Origin: Thraustochytrium sp. TN22
Taxonomy: Eukaryota; Sar; Bigyra; Thraustochytrida; Thraustochytriidae
DNA length: 64,000 nucleotides
Assembly (NCBI GenBank): GCA_013306675.1
Contig: JABLUY010000187.1
Coordinates: forward strand, 1-64,000
Direction of reading: 5' to 3'
A model generated the notes under the pieces. The model was not told the origin of the DNA. It ran no database searches and saw only the letters and a program-made list of their open reading frames with translations. Every line of letters begins with the position of its first letter. The stretch's first letter is position 1. This document shows, piece after piece, positions 36,601 through 44,769 of this stretch. The position numbers were made by a program, and so were the translations under genes.

Positions 36601-37871
36601 CGGTGCCGCAACCGGAAGTCTCGACGGCGGAAGTCCCGCCGGTGCCGCAACCGAAAGAGGTACTCGCGCTCTTTGCGTTCCTCAAACGCACAGCACAAGA
36701 AAAAAACGCAACCCTGCAGCGCGACTTTGACCTCGTCACTCGCGTTCGGCGCTTCGAGCGGAACACGCAAGAGCTCTTTGTCAAGGAGGGTATCACATCG
36801 ATGTGGCCTGAGGCCTGGAAGGCGGCACAGGAGCAAGCCCTGGCTAAACTTCCGAATCTCGGGGAGCACCGACCTCATGCTGCGAACCACCCCCTTTGCG
36901 AAGCCGCAACACACCTGATCTGCGATGACCTCAGCTTCAGTCTCGTCGGTCTACTCCTTGAGACAGCGTGCAACAACCACACCCGAGACGTCCACGCCAG
37001 GGTTTTCGCCGAAGCGACAAGGCGTCGGAACACCGTCAAGATTCCTGGCGACTGGGCACGGGCACGGATCTACTTCCCGGGCCTTAGCACAGTGCTGCGC
37101 GACAAGCTTTCCAAGGTGGACGAGTCGACACGCGCCAAGGAGCTCCCACGCTGCGAGAAACTCTCGATCGACCTGCTCGTTGCCACCTGCGAGAAGCACG
37201 ATGGAGTCAGGCACTTCATTGAAGCCCTCCATCCGGCCGTTCTGGAGTGGGTTTCCTTCATCGAGGTCGCCGGAGGCGCGCTGGCAGGTTGCTGTTGCAG
37301 CGCGAATGAAGCACGTCGTGTCATGGCAGCGAACATCAGCAAAACCGCCCTCTCTGCTAAAAGCCACCCAGCTTATGAAGCAGTGAATGCCTGGGTCACC
37401 GAAGTCCACGCCGGCACAGCGCACCTCCGCAACCAGAAAGCCGAGGTGACCGAGGGCGAGCAGAGCGCGGCATTCGCCACAGGCTTCGCGAAAGTGCTCG
37501 GAGTCGCCGGGACGGCGGCAGTGGTTGTTGCCCTCGGCCCGGGCTTCGGCTTTCTCGCTGTCCTGGGCGAAATCGGTGCAGCGGTGGCAAGTCTCCTCGG
37601 ACTCAGTACGACAGTGATCACCGGATGGTGGAAGGGCAGCAGCGACAGCGAGAACCTGGGCGCCAGCGAAGCTCGGCGCCTCCAGAGCTTCTATCTCGCG
37701 CCGTTCCTGAAGCACATCGGCCAGGTTAAGACTCTCGCCGCGGCCACAGTCCAGCTCATCGATAACCTGGCGGCAGGTCCTCCGGGAGATCAGCAAAGCG
37801 CCATCGACACCTACAAGAGAGCCGTGGAGCTCGCCTCGGCCCAATTCGTCATCACTACGCACATCGAGTGA
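33636..37871 (+). CDS. Giant dynamin-like GTPase with C-terminal membrane segment, copy 2
   Basis: A protein of about 1411 residues, paralogue of the gene at 26,717-30,733, with the same order: charged Pro-rich tail, GTPase domain (GTVNAGKST, DLPG, NKMDG), long helical region, Gly/Ala hydrophobic segment (37,484-37,628) and amphipathic end. Identity to copy 1 is uneven. The block from KPLRIVALG to NEVQGM (33,951-34,340) has 2 changes in 130 residues and 6 in 390 bases. The central helical region is only about 60% identical, and the last 130 residues about 85%. It is longer mainly because of a duplicated linker (36,376-36,510) and a repeated Pro-rich motif (STEVPSVPQPE and STAEVPPVPQPK, 36,585-36,660). 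The first ATG is at 33636; the ATG at 33711 is an alternative. It converges on the Clu-like gene. Confidence 0.85.
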   Translation: METHADEPGGPKAGVGSWFSYGKVPMPDELELEHEDVSPEVAVPSPPPTPSLPAGGEHDDVDENSKVTDVKVPPQLPDGSEDKVAAMEDRNKILGTKAQAPHDSSKPLRIVALGTVNAGKSTLLNAILGAELLPSAAKIATGCVTSVEHDANLEPGKFVCSDEDGSTSVFGEQDYAKSFSHTRTLEWIREQNEKIGTPRVKVLANLTTLSSFLSLGLVPGLALIDLPGTNEVQGMRDRLKCVASVLREADMVLIVVGRDSMGTSEVEELAGHVKDHAPASSRVALFINKMDGLKVEEAEAVRAEALEKRYPDAELSRLFAGRTASVYFTRGLDALQAQCRGCNLNECEIAVACNNILKSLSGEARKAVRSQLRAFEDLVEEGEDLGAKGAVGPFLTATDMDKKEAYARQLHDALAATLREHAGLATFWNDLIQNIVGSSCEQVAGVLERADEKGDLLALDTGSWAELRAAAPAEVHRLDQLAQLRETFASFVDAARSKVGKSSYAGIVEDALRETSATIVRIVEENARNDGIRFAISPSADGMDEVLRRASTAYAKAAVEKLARMLTQVLKPGDDIEVPPARTRLSACWDEVRQSAPDLVRRLDAALDLHYRLPSVSTTIKCILGDVVDAKSVSSLLAMLHDLLVELVCAASSQQQDSRFDHLSAEDALAHAARALAQEAIRVHCTAVQRTPSGHNKLGPAWSRIKETSPELHEKAAALRDIEASWWHVSSCLGKLSADLALCFGDSFDNLLRGTVNETNSSLVCDCMGMNGAQDVSNDSVKDLIEQGKCKAAEEAAKAYASNVCRKHVTHGASSAARLEENAVTTRELVQLEKFLIDDTVLPKLAQDLRSELNAGDLASDPVLREVQDFVQRVTGSRTDGDTSAQQVHSHKELQAHVHELAQELSKRSVTKALQEELKVEIAHQAEADNTIFGTIPEELEVENAHQAEAGNTPFGALRSGIQVALERFSDGFKFHSQDSADASTEVPSVPQPEVSTAEVPPVPQPKEVLALFAFLKRTAQEKNATLQRDFDLVTRVRRFERNTQELFVKEGITSMWPEAWKAAQEQALAKLPNLGEHRPHAANHPLCEAATHLICDDLSFSLVGLLLETACNNHTRDVHARVFAEATRRRNTVKIPGDWARARIYFPGLSTVLRDKLSKVDESTRAKELPRCEKLSIDLLVATCEKHDGVRHFIEALHPAVLEWVSFIEVAGGALAGCCCSANEARRVMAANISKTALSAKSHPAYEAVNAWVTEVHAGTAHLRNQKAEVTEGEQSAAFATGFAKVLGVAGTAAVVVALGPGFGFLAVLGEIGAAVASLLGLSTTVITGWWKGSSDSENLGASEARRLQSFYLAPFLKHIGQVKTLAAATVQLIDNLAAGPPGDQQSAIDTYKRAVELASAQFVITTHIE
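36376..36660 (+). repeat. Duplicated linker inside giant GTPase copy 2
   Basis: The segment EELKVEIAHQAEADNTIFG is repeated as EELEVENAHQAEAGNTPFG. Shortly after, STEVPSVPQPE is repeated as STAEVPPVPQPK. Copy 1 has each segment only once, so these are intragenic tandem duplications after the gene duplication (or losses in copy 1). Confidence 0.75.
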
Positions 37872-37971
37872 ATTAGAAACCAACATTATCAGATCACATG
37901 ACAGATTTCGCGTGACAAAATGCGCCTCGGCTCGAGGACGACCTCCACGGTCGCGGCTGGGCGGCATGAAT

Positions 37972-40900
37972 CTAAGCGCTGCGAAAGTGCGTCCGGTAAG
38001 CGGCGTACATGGTCTCGTAGTCCTTGTCGAAGCCAGGGGTGTTGCGGAGGTCTGCGAAAGCTGCCTCGAGCTCGGCAACGAGGCGCTTGGTTTGGGCGTT
38101 GTGAAGGTCGAGGGGGCAGCGCTCGCTCGTGGGGCGCGAGGGCCTCGCGTTCTGTCGAGGGAACTTGAAGCTGGGATCGAGCAGGTTGCAGAAGCAGCGA
38201 ATCTTGTCGCGGTGGACGCGGCCGATGACGCTGGAGAGGTCGGTGGTGGCGGTGCTGCGGTTGTAGCCGCTTTGCGTGACGCGCAGCGCGCAGTCGAAGC
38301 AGTCGCGCATAACTGCGCACAGGTGGTGCGCGGTGGCGTCGTCGACGGCGTGCATGCAGATGACGAGGTTCTTGGCGATCTTGCAGAGCGAGGTGCAGGC
38401 AGCGGAGATGGCGCGGCGCTGGTCGCCGTCGTCAAAGAAGCGCGGCCAGGGGTCGCCCTGGTCTTCTGACTTGTCTCGAAAGGCCTTGACGATGGCCATG
38501 CCGACTTGCACGCCCTCTGTGGCCTTGCGAAGGCGCTCTTCCGCGTCGGCCGTGGCGGTGGCGTCCCCTCCGGAGGTGCCCGGATCGCGCTGGTCGCAGA
38601 TGAAGGCGTCCAGCTGCACGAGCGCGAGGCGCCAGCGCAGGTTGGCGTCATCGGGCTCGACGCGCACGGCCGAGGCGAGGTGGTCCGCGGCGGCGCGCAG
38701 GCGGGCGCGAGCTTTGGTTGCGCTGTCGGGTCTTTGGCGCGCGTAGCGCAGGTAGTCCTGCGCCTGGTCGTGCAGCAGCGAAGCGTAGTTTTTGAGCGTG
38801 AGCACATGCTCTGGGTCGCGCGCAAGAATGTCCGCGTACAGGCTGGCTGCCCTGCGGCGCTTGCTGGCGTCGGACACCGTGTAGCGCAAAAAGTTGGCCA
38901 GCTCCTTTTTCCAGTCGAGGTTGTCGGGGCAAAGCTCGCAGGCGCGCTCGAAGCAGGCTTCCACGAAGTCTAGCTGGAGTGGTGGCGCGCGCGGCGACCG
39001 CTGCGGCGACCGCTGTGGTCGACCTCCAACAGGCGAGCGGGGCGAGCGGGGCGCAAGCTGCTGCTGCTGCTGCTGCTGTCCCTGGAATTGCTGCTCCTCG
39101 CCAGGGCGGCGCGCCATAATTGGAGCGGCGTCACCGAGCGCGACGCGCAGCTCCTCACGGCAAGTGTCTGCGACGGTTTGGCGCTCGGCAGGTGACTTGA
39201 GCGTGCTCAACCACTGCGCCATGAGGCGCGCAGCAAGGTACCAGGCGCGAGCGGCGTCGATGTTGGCCTGCAGCGCGCGCAGGTACATGCGCAGGGCGTC
39301 TTGCAGCTCGCCCTTGTCCTCGAGCACCATGCCGAGGTTGCAGCAGAGACGCGTGTCCCAAGGGCAGACGGCGAGGCCGGCACGGAGGCGCTCGAGCGCG
39401 CGCTCGCGCGTGTACGTGGCCTCCTCCGCGCGGCCTGCATTGTCGTAGAGCTTGGCACGGATAAGCGCCTCGGTGCCCTGCGCGTACTCCATGATGGGCA
39501 AAATGCGCACAGACTCGCCAAGGTCCACAAGGTCGTTGTCGGGCTGGAAGGGCGTGCGTAGCTCGAAGCAGTTGGTCTTGCTGCCCCTGGCCCATGCGTT
39601 GCCTGCGGCCAGGGCCTGCTGCAGAGCTTGGTCGCACGAGACCTGCATCGGCACGGAGAGCGTGAGCTTGCAGGCTGCCTGCACGCGCGCGAAGAGCACG
39701 GCAGGCGGCACGACACGCTTCCACAGGCAGACACAGCAGTGGCAGGTCGGCAGGGGCACGGTCCGGCTCTCGAGGTCGACGAGTGTGGGGCGCAGGTCCG
39801 CCTTGGCCGGGAACCAGAACTTGTCGTTCAGGAACGAAAAGAGGCGGGAGCACCAAAAGTCCGTGCGGACGGCCTCTGGGTTGACCCTGGTGCTGCCATT
39901 GCTTGGTGGCTGCGCACAGCAGGCGCACTGTGGGAGAGCGTGTGGGTTGTCCGCCTCGCTTCTGACGCCGTTGCAGGCGACGGCGCCAAAGGCGAAGTTG
40001 AGGAAGTCGGTGACGCCCTTCAGGTAGGGCGTGAGCACGGCAGTGCGCACGCTGCGCAGGCTACCTTGCATCTCGGCGTCCGTGTTGCGCACGCGCGCCA
40101 TGCGCATTTCTGCGCGCACGAGGTCCTTGACGACTCTCGCCACCGCCTCGAGCAGGAGCTCCTTGCGGCGCTCGGGCGACGTGCAGTGCCGAAAGACGAG
40201 CCCGAGGAAGCGCAGGTTGACGCCGTCGCCGTGGAGTTCGCGGCAGAGGCGGTCGCCGGTCTGGCGTACGTGTTCGCGCAGCATCTGCGGCGAGGCACCT
40301 CGCTCGAGGCCGACGGGCCCGAGGCTGTCAAGCTTGGAAGCCGTGTTCGGCACCACCGTGCGCACGAGGTGCTCAGTGGCGCGCAAAACGTCCTGGTCGA
40401 AGCTGGCGTGCTCCGGTGAGGGCGAGGCAAAGCGCGAGAAGGCGTCGCTAGACAGGCGGCCCTCAAAGCTGCGCACGAACTCGGGGCGCAGCAAGAATAT
40501 GAGGTGGTCGGCGCGGCGCGGCGCGGGAGCGGCGGTTGTATCCGCAAGGCCGCGAGGAGCGCCTGGCGCGGCGTCGGGCTCGATGATGGCGCGAAGAAGG
40601 CTGAGGGGTGCCTGCGGCGGGAAGAGGCGCGCGAAGTCCACCGCGTAGTGGCGCTCGTCGTCGGGGCCGACGCCGTCCGGGCTCCTGCGCACAACACGAT
40701 GCACCTCCATGTCGCAGGGAAGGTGGATCCAGCGCACGCGCGCCGCGTCGCGCGGCGTCGGCCCGCGCACGCGCACCGGATGCTTGGCCAGGTGCAGGCT
40801 GGCGGCGACGCGCTCAATGAGCGCGCGGCCGCTCTCCGCGTCGTCCTCCAGGCTGGTGCCGGCGTCCCGGGAGCCGTAGCAGAGCGTGCGGTCGCCCTCA

Positions 40901-41763
40901 ATGGGCAGCACAGACATGGCGACGAGCTTGTAGCCGAGGTACCGCACCACGGCCACGAGTGGGAGCTGGAGACCGGCGTTGACGCTGTAGAGCGCCGTGA
41001 CGCCCTTGAGCTGGTGGTTGGCCTCCTTGGACGCCAGCGCCTCGCCGCCGTAAATGCGGTGGTTGTCCTGCGGGAAGCGAAAGAAGATGTTGCCGGCGAT
41101 GTACTTTTCGCCGCCCGCGAAGCCGCCCACCTCACGCGTTGCAGGCCGGATCGACTTTTGCGCATCCTCCAGGTGCTTCTCGCTAATGATCACCTTGCCA
41201 TAGGTTGCAGCGGCGTGCTTGAAGTCGCGCACCAGCCGTGACAGCCGGCTAAAGGTCTCCGCCTTCCTGTAGATGGTCACGTCCGGCTCAATATCGCGCA
41301 TCAGCAGCTGGAACTCCTCGTCGAAGCCGGTCTCCAGGTTCGCGAAGTTGAGCGCTGCGCTTGCGTCCTCGCTCAGCGCCGAGCTAGCGTCCTCATTGAG
41401 CGTCACGCTAGCGTCCTCGCTCAGCGCCGCGCTAGCGTCCTCGCCCGCATTCTCGCGTAGCCCGTTCCCGTCGCGCTCCTGCGCGCGCTCAGACTGGGCC
41501 GTGTCATGGGCTGGCGCGTCCAGCGCCTCGTACACGGGCTCGTACGCCAGCTCCTGCTGCGCCAGCGCCTGGGCGGCGGCCTGCTCCTGCTCCTCGGCCC
41601 GGCCCGCGCCCCCGTGGCCCGCGCCGCCCGCGCCGCCACGCCGCCACGCCTCGTAGCGCGCCGCGCCGTTCATGGCGGAGAGCAGCAGGTCTGCGCGAGT
41701 GCGGCCTCGTCCATCATCATGATCAAGAGCCGTCAAAAGCCGCAGCTCGCCTTCCTCCCACAT
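37972..41763 (-). CDS. Clu-domain and TPR protein (CLUH/TIF31-like)
   Basis: A protein of about 1263 residues. The first third has acidic/Ala low complexity, including four head-to-tail repeats of a (S/N)EDAS(A/V/S)(A/T)L motif (41,343-41,460). The centre resembles the Clu domain of CLUH/Clu1/TIF31: GLQLPLVAVVRYLGYKLVAMSVLPI, TLCYGSRDAG, and YAVDFARLFPPQAP (family form YxxDxxRxxPPD). The C-terminal half has several TPR-like helix pairs (for example LRAGLAVCPWDTRLCCNLGMVLEDKG) and a Gln-rich insert. CLUH proteins bind mRNAs for mitochondrial proteins and control mitochondrial distribution in the cytosol. The Clu match is patchy, so a lineage-specific relative is likely. The start is the first ATG at 41763; the ATG at 41673 is also possible. 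It is head to head with an MFS transporter gene. Confidence 0.75.
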   Translation of the reverse strand: MWEEGELRLLTALDHDDGRGRTRADLLLSAMNGAARYEAWRRGGAGGAGHGGAGRAEEQEQAAAQALAQQELAYEPVYEALDAPAHDTAQSERAQERDGNGLRENAGEDASAALSEDASVTLNEDASSALSEDASAALNFANLETGFDEEFQLLMRDIEPDVTIYRKAETFSRLSRLVRDFKHAAATYGKVIISEKHLEDAQKSIRPATREVGGFAGGEKYIAGNIFFRFPQDNHRIYGGEALASKEANHQLKGVTALYSVNAGLQLPLVAVVRYLGYKLVAMSVLPIEGDRTLCYGSRDAGTSLEDDAESGRALIERVAASLHLAKHPVRVRGPTPRDAARVRWIHLPCDMEVHRVVRRSPDGVGPDDERHYAVDFARLFPPQAPLSLLRAIIEPDAAPGAPRGLADTTAAPAPRRADHLIFLLRPEFVRSFEGRLSSDAFSRFASPSPEHASFDQDVLRATEHLVRTVVPNTASKLDSLGPVGLERGASPQMLREHVRQTGDRLCRELHGDGVNLRFLGLVFRHCTSPERRKELLLEAVARVVKDLVRAEMRMARVRNTDAEMQGSLRSVRTAVLTPYLKGVTDFLNFAFGAVACNGVRSEADNPHALPQCACCAQPPSNGSTRVNPEAVRTDFWCSRLFSFLNDKFWFPAKADLRPTLVDLESRTVPLPTCHCCVCLWKRVVPPAVLFARVQAACKLTLSVPMQVSCDQALQQALAAGNAWARGSKTNCFELRTPFQPDNDLVDLGESVRILPIMEYAQGTEALIRAKLYDNAGRAEEATYTRERALERLRAGLAVCPWDTRLCCNLGMVLEDKGELQDALRMYLRALQANIDAARAWYLAARLMAQWLSTLKSPAERQTVADTCREELRVALGDAAPIMARRPGEEQQFQGQQQQQQQLAPRSPRSPVGGRPQRSPQRSPRAPPLQLDFVEACFERACELCPDNLDWKKELANFLRYTVSDASKRRRAASLYADILARDPEHVLTLKNYASLLHDQAQDYLRYARQRPDSATKARARLRAAADHLASAVRVEPDDANLRWRLALVQLDAFICDQRDPGTSGGDATATADAEERLRKATEGVQVGMAIVKAFRDKSEDQGDPWPRFFDDGDQRRAISAACTSLCKIAKNLVICMHAVDDATAHHLCAVMRDCFDCALRVTQSGYNRSTATTDLSSVIGRVHRDKIRCFCNLLDPSFKFPRQNARPSRPTSERCPLDLHNAQTKRLVAELEAAFADLRNTPGFDKDYETMYAAYRTHFRSA

Positions 41764-42295
41764 CAACGACCGCTGCGTCGCGGCCAAGGACGAGCGCCGC
41801 GTGCACCGCTGCAAGTTCGTCGAGGCCAAGTGGGTACACGGCGACCGAGCCCGAGCAGCCACGAGAGTCGAGGCGAATCGAAAACCAGAGCGACGTGCTA
41901 GCTAGCCGCGGGCACGCAGATTTACGCCAACGCGAAATCGTCCATCTACGGGACTCCCATCCTGCAAGCGCATCCTGCAAGCACATGCTCCCCAGCAGCA
42001 CCACATTCCCAGCCTTCGCTACGTCCACAATCTCTCGCACCAGGACGTGGTCAAGCCTTCTCGTTCGCCTCCTTGCCCTTGCCCGCCGTGAGCTCCTCCA
42101 AAGCCCGCCGCCCACCGCGAATGTTGACGGCCTTCCTGGCAGTGAGCTCGTCGCCGCCGCGGTCGCCGCGGTCCGAGTCCGCGCCGTCGTGCTGGACCGG
42201 GCTGACGCCGAGGACAGTGCTGACGACGAGCAACGTCCAGGCCCCGGCGCTGAGGCTCGCGGCGGCGCTCAGCCGCAGAGCCGGATCCGAGGCCT

Positions 42296-42326
<31 letters not shown>

Positions 42327-42435
42327 GGCGGCGGCGGCGGCATCGCGGTCCGGGTCGCACGCTCGCCCGCCCGGCCGACGCTGCAGCGCGAGCGCGGCCG
42401 GCCAGGGCCAGGACGGCAGGCAGGGGGCGTCCACC
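41764..42435. promoter_or_regulatory. Divergent region Clu-like / MFSD1-like
   Basis: 672 bp between two divergent starts. It includes a (GGC)n run (42,296-42,344). The plus-strand frame is open across it but Ala/Arg/Gly-biased. The Kozak-like CCACCATGG at the transporter ATG marks the end of the noncoding part. Confidence 0.45.
42296..42344. repeat. (GGC)n trinucleotide run
   Basis: About 15 GGC units with one GGT interruption, in the 5' flank of the MFSD1-like gene. Confidence 0.75.
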
Positions 42436-44145
42436 ATGGACCTGGTGCGCATCGTGGTGCTGGCGTGCTGCTGCCTGCTGAGCCTGGGGTCGTACTTTTG
42501 CTTCGACCTGCCGGGCGCGCTGCCGGACGACTTCCGCAAGGTGCTGGCGCAGAATGACGCGGGCCAGCAGGGGCTGTTCTACTCCATGTACAGCCTGCCC
42601 AACACGGTGCAGCCGTTCGTGGGCGGCATCGTGATCGACAAGGTGCTGGGCCTGCGGCTCGGCGGCGCCATTTGCTGCACGCTGGTGGCCATTGGCTGCT
42701 CCATTGTGGCCTTGGCGGCCAGCGTGCCGGCGTGGGCCGGGACGAGCACGGCCTTCTTGGTGGGCGTCAGCGGGCGCTTCGTGTTTGGCCTGGGCGGCGA
42801 GACGCTCGCCGTGTGCCAGAACGCCTTCTGCGCCAAGTGGTTCCGCGGCGCGGACCTGGCCACGGCCTTTGCCATTGTGCTCAGCTTCGCGCGCGTCGGC
42901 AGCGCCGTCAATTTCGCGATCGAGCCCAAGCTCGCGTCCCAGTACAGCTTCGCCTTTGCGCTCTGGGTCAGCGCCGCCTTTTGCTACCTGTCCATGGCGG
43001 CCTGCGCGCTGCTCGCCTTCCTGGACGCGCGCTTCGAGTCCATGACCGAGGAGGAGGACGAGGACGAGGAGGGGGGCGAGGAGGAGGAGGACGAGGAGAA
43101 CTATCAGGGCGGGGTGTCGACGCGCGGCAACGGGCGGAGCGCCAGCGCCGACCGCGCGGCCGGCCGAGGTGGTCTCGAGGAGCGCCTGCTGGACGGCCAC
43201 ACGTCGGACGGCGGCGACGACGACCACGCGCGCCTTCTGGACCGCGCCGACGTGCGCCAGGCGCCGCCGAGCGCGGATGCGGACACGGACGCGGACGCGG
43301 CCAAGGCCAAGGAGGATAGCGTGCTGCACGCGCTCATGCAGGTGGTGGGCGCGCGCGAGATGCTCATCTACTTCATCTGCGTGCAGTTTTACGTGGCAGT
43401 CTTCGTCTTCATCGCCGTGGCGTCCAAGTTCCTCGTCGATACCTACGAGGACGTGGACGCGGTCTCGGCTGGCCTGCTTGTGTCCGTGCCGTACACGGTG
43501 AGCGCCATCGCGTCGCCGCTCCTGGGCATGACCATGGACAAGGTGGGGCGTGGGCTTATCTTCGTGGGCCTGGCCTGCCTCAGCCTGCTCGGCGTGCACG
43601 CCACCTTTGCCCTCATGCCGCACTCCGTGTCGCCCATGGCCGTCATGGTCTGGCTCGGGCTCACCTACTCCATGTGCGCCGCGTCGCTCTGGCCCATGAT
43701 CGCCGTGGTGGTCGAGTCCAAGTACATTAGCACCAGCTACGGGCTCATGATGAGCCTGCAGAACACCGGTCTCGCCATCGCGCCGGCCATCGTCATGAAG
43801 CTCATCCCGCCGGCCGACTCAGACCCGGGCGTGGTCGCGGCCAACTACCGCACCATTGAGCTCATCTTCAGCGCCTGCGCGGCCGGGGCCCTGCTTTGCA
43901 CCATCGTGCTCTACTTTGTCGACCGCGCGCGCTTTGATGGCGAGCTCTCGGCGCCCGCCTCCGCCGAGCCCATCTCCATGCGGCCCTCGCCGCGCCTCAA
44001 CCCGCTCAATCCGCGGGCCTCGCCCTTTTTGCGCCGCGCCTCCTTTCGCCCTTCGCCCCGTGCTCGCGAGGTCATGGCGCCCAAGACGCCCCACGCCATT
44101 CGCCAAAAGTACTTTCGCAAGTTGCGCATCCAGTCGCACATCTAA
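42436..44145 (+). CDS. MFSD1-like major facilitator transporter
   Basis: A 569-residue, 12-helix major facilitator. The N-terminal half has LGSYFCFDLPGAL and GLFYSMYSLPNTVQPFVGGIVIDKVLGLR, typical of MFSD1 (human SMAP-4), with the family's helix 2-3 DxxGxR-like loop. A long cytosolic loop between helices 6 and 7 carries a strongly acidic run (43,047-43,100). The second half includes FICVQFYVAVFVFIAVASKFL and LLGMTMDKVGRGL. The tail is basic and rich in Ser/Pro/Arg. MFSD1 proteins are lysosomal membrane transporters; the human one exports dipeptides. The ATG at 42436 is in the context CCACCATGG and directly precedes helix 1. Confidence 0.9.
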   Translation: MDLVRIVVLACCCLLSLGSYFCFDLPGALPDDFRKVLAQNDAGQQGLFYSMYSLPNTVQPFVGGIVIDKVLGLRLGGAICCTLVAIGCSIVALAASVPAWAGTSTAFLVGVSGRFVFGLGGETLAVCQNAFCAKWFRGADLATAFAIVLSFARVGSAVNFAIEPKLASQYSFAFALWVSAAFCYLSMAACALLAFLDARFESMTEEEDEDEEGGEEEEDEENYQGGVSTRGNGRSASADRAAGRGGLEERLLDGHTSDGGDDDHARLLDRADVRQAPPSADADTDADAAKAKEDSVLHALMQVVGAREMLIYFICVQFYVAVFVFIAVASKFLVDTYEDVDAVSAGLLVSVPYTVSAIASPLLGMTMDKVGRGLIFVGLACLSLLGVHATFALMPHSVSPMAVMVWLGLTYSMCAASLWPMIAVVVESKYISTSYGLMMSLQNTGLAIAPAIVMKLIPPADSDPGVVAANYRTIELIFSACAAGALLCTIVLYFVDRARFDGELSAPASAEPISMRPSPRLNPLNPRASPFLRRASFRPSPRAREVMAPKTPHAIRQKYFRKLRIQSHI

Positions 44146-44769
44146 ACCAAAATCTGCCCAACGACAACCACCACACCACAACAAGGACGACAACAAGAAC
44201 AAGAGAGCCACGAGCTCGTGGCTTCGAAACCAACAAGGCGGGCGAGCGCGAGTTCGCGCGCCGTGCGCACAATATGCACACGAGACTCTCCACCAAGCTC
44301 GGCCAGCAATTCTCCACTGCAGCGAGCCCGCCAAGGCCGCTCGCCTGCGTCGCTGGATACCACGCTACCTGGATTCACAAACAAAATGTAAGCTGCATGC
44401 TGGCAGGCTGTGCTTGAAACCGTGTTCACAACATGCAAGTCCATGACCATGTCTGAACTGGCAGACCTCGGAACGCGCGAGCGACGGCAGCAGCGCCCAG
44501 GCCGATCGCGCCGCAGACAACCAAAGTCATGGCGCGTCATGGCTTTCCCGGCCAAGTCTTGTGTTTACAAGGTTCGCTTTTCATGTCGCACACGGTCACG
44601 CACGACCTGTCCTTCGGCGCGGCGGCGGCGGCGGCAGCGGCGGCGGCGGCCGCGGCGCGGCGGCGGCACTTGCACCGCCAGGACTAAAAGCGACAGTGCG
44701 GTCGTCTCGGGTCGAGGCGTAGGTTCTCCAGACAGAGCAAGAATTCCCGCGCCCGTCCCGGCCTCCGTC
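44146..44769. other. Intergenic region after MFSD1-like gene
   Basis: Lies between the MFSD1-like stop and the next ATG on the same strand. It starts with an AC-rich 3' UTR-like stretch (44,150-44,200), then mixed sequence with a (GGC)n run near 44,620-44,670. The downstream gene's frame is open back to 44,410 but without recognisable protein content. Confidence 0.4.

Larger units (their letters stand above)
30760..37890. repeat. Tandem duplication unit 2 (dynamin-like GTPase pair)
   Basis: The second direct copy of the GTPase-pair unit. The sequence just past its plus-strand stop (GTGAATTAGAAACCAACATT) still resembles that past the unit 1 stop (GTGAATAAGAAACAAAGATT), so the right boundary is near 37,890. 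Confidence 0.88.

Noticed and set aside
23855-37890. The duplicated region as a mobile element
   Set aside because: There is no transposase, integrase, reverse transcriptase or terminal inverted repeat. Two tandem host gene pairs explain it.
36951-38825. A long minus-strand frame spanning the giant GTPase end and the Clu-like gene end
   Set aside because: It overlaps two well-supported genes and has no recognisable content.
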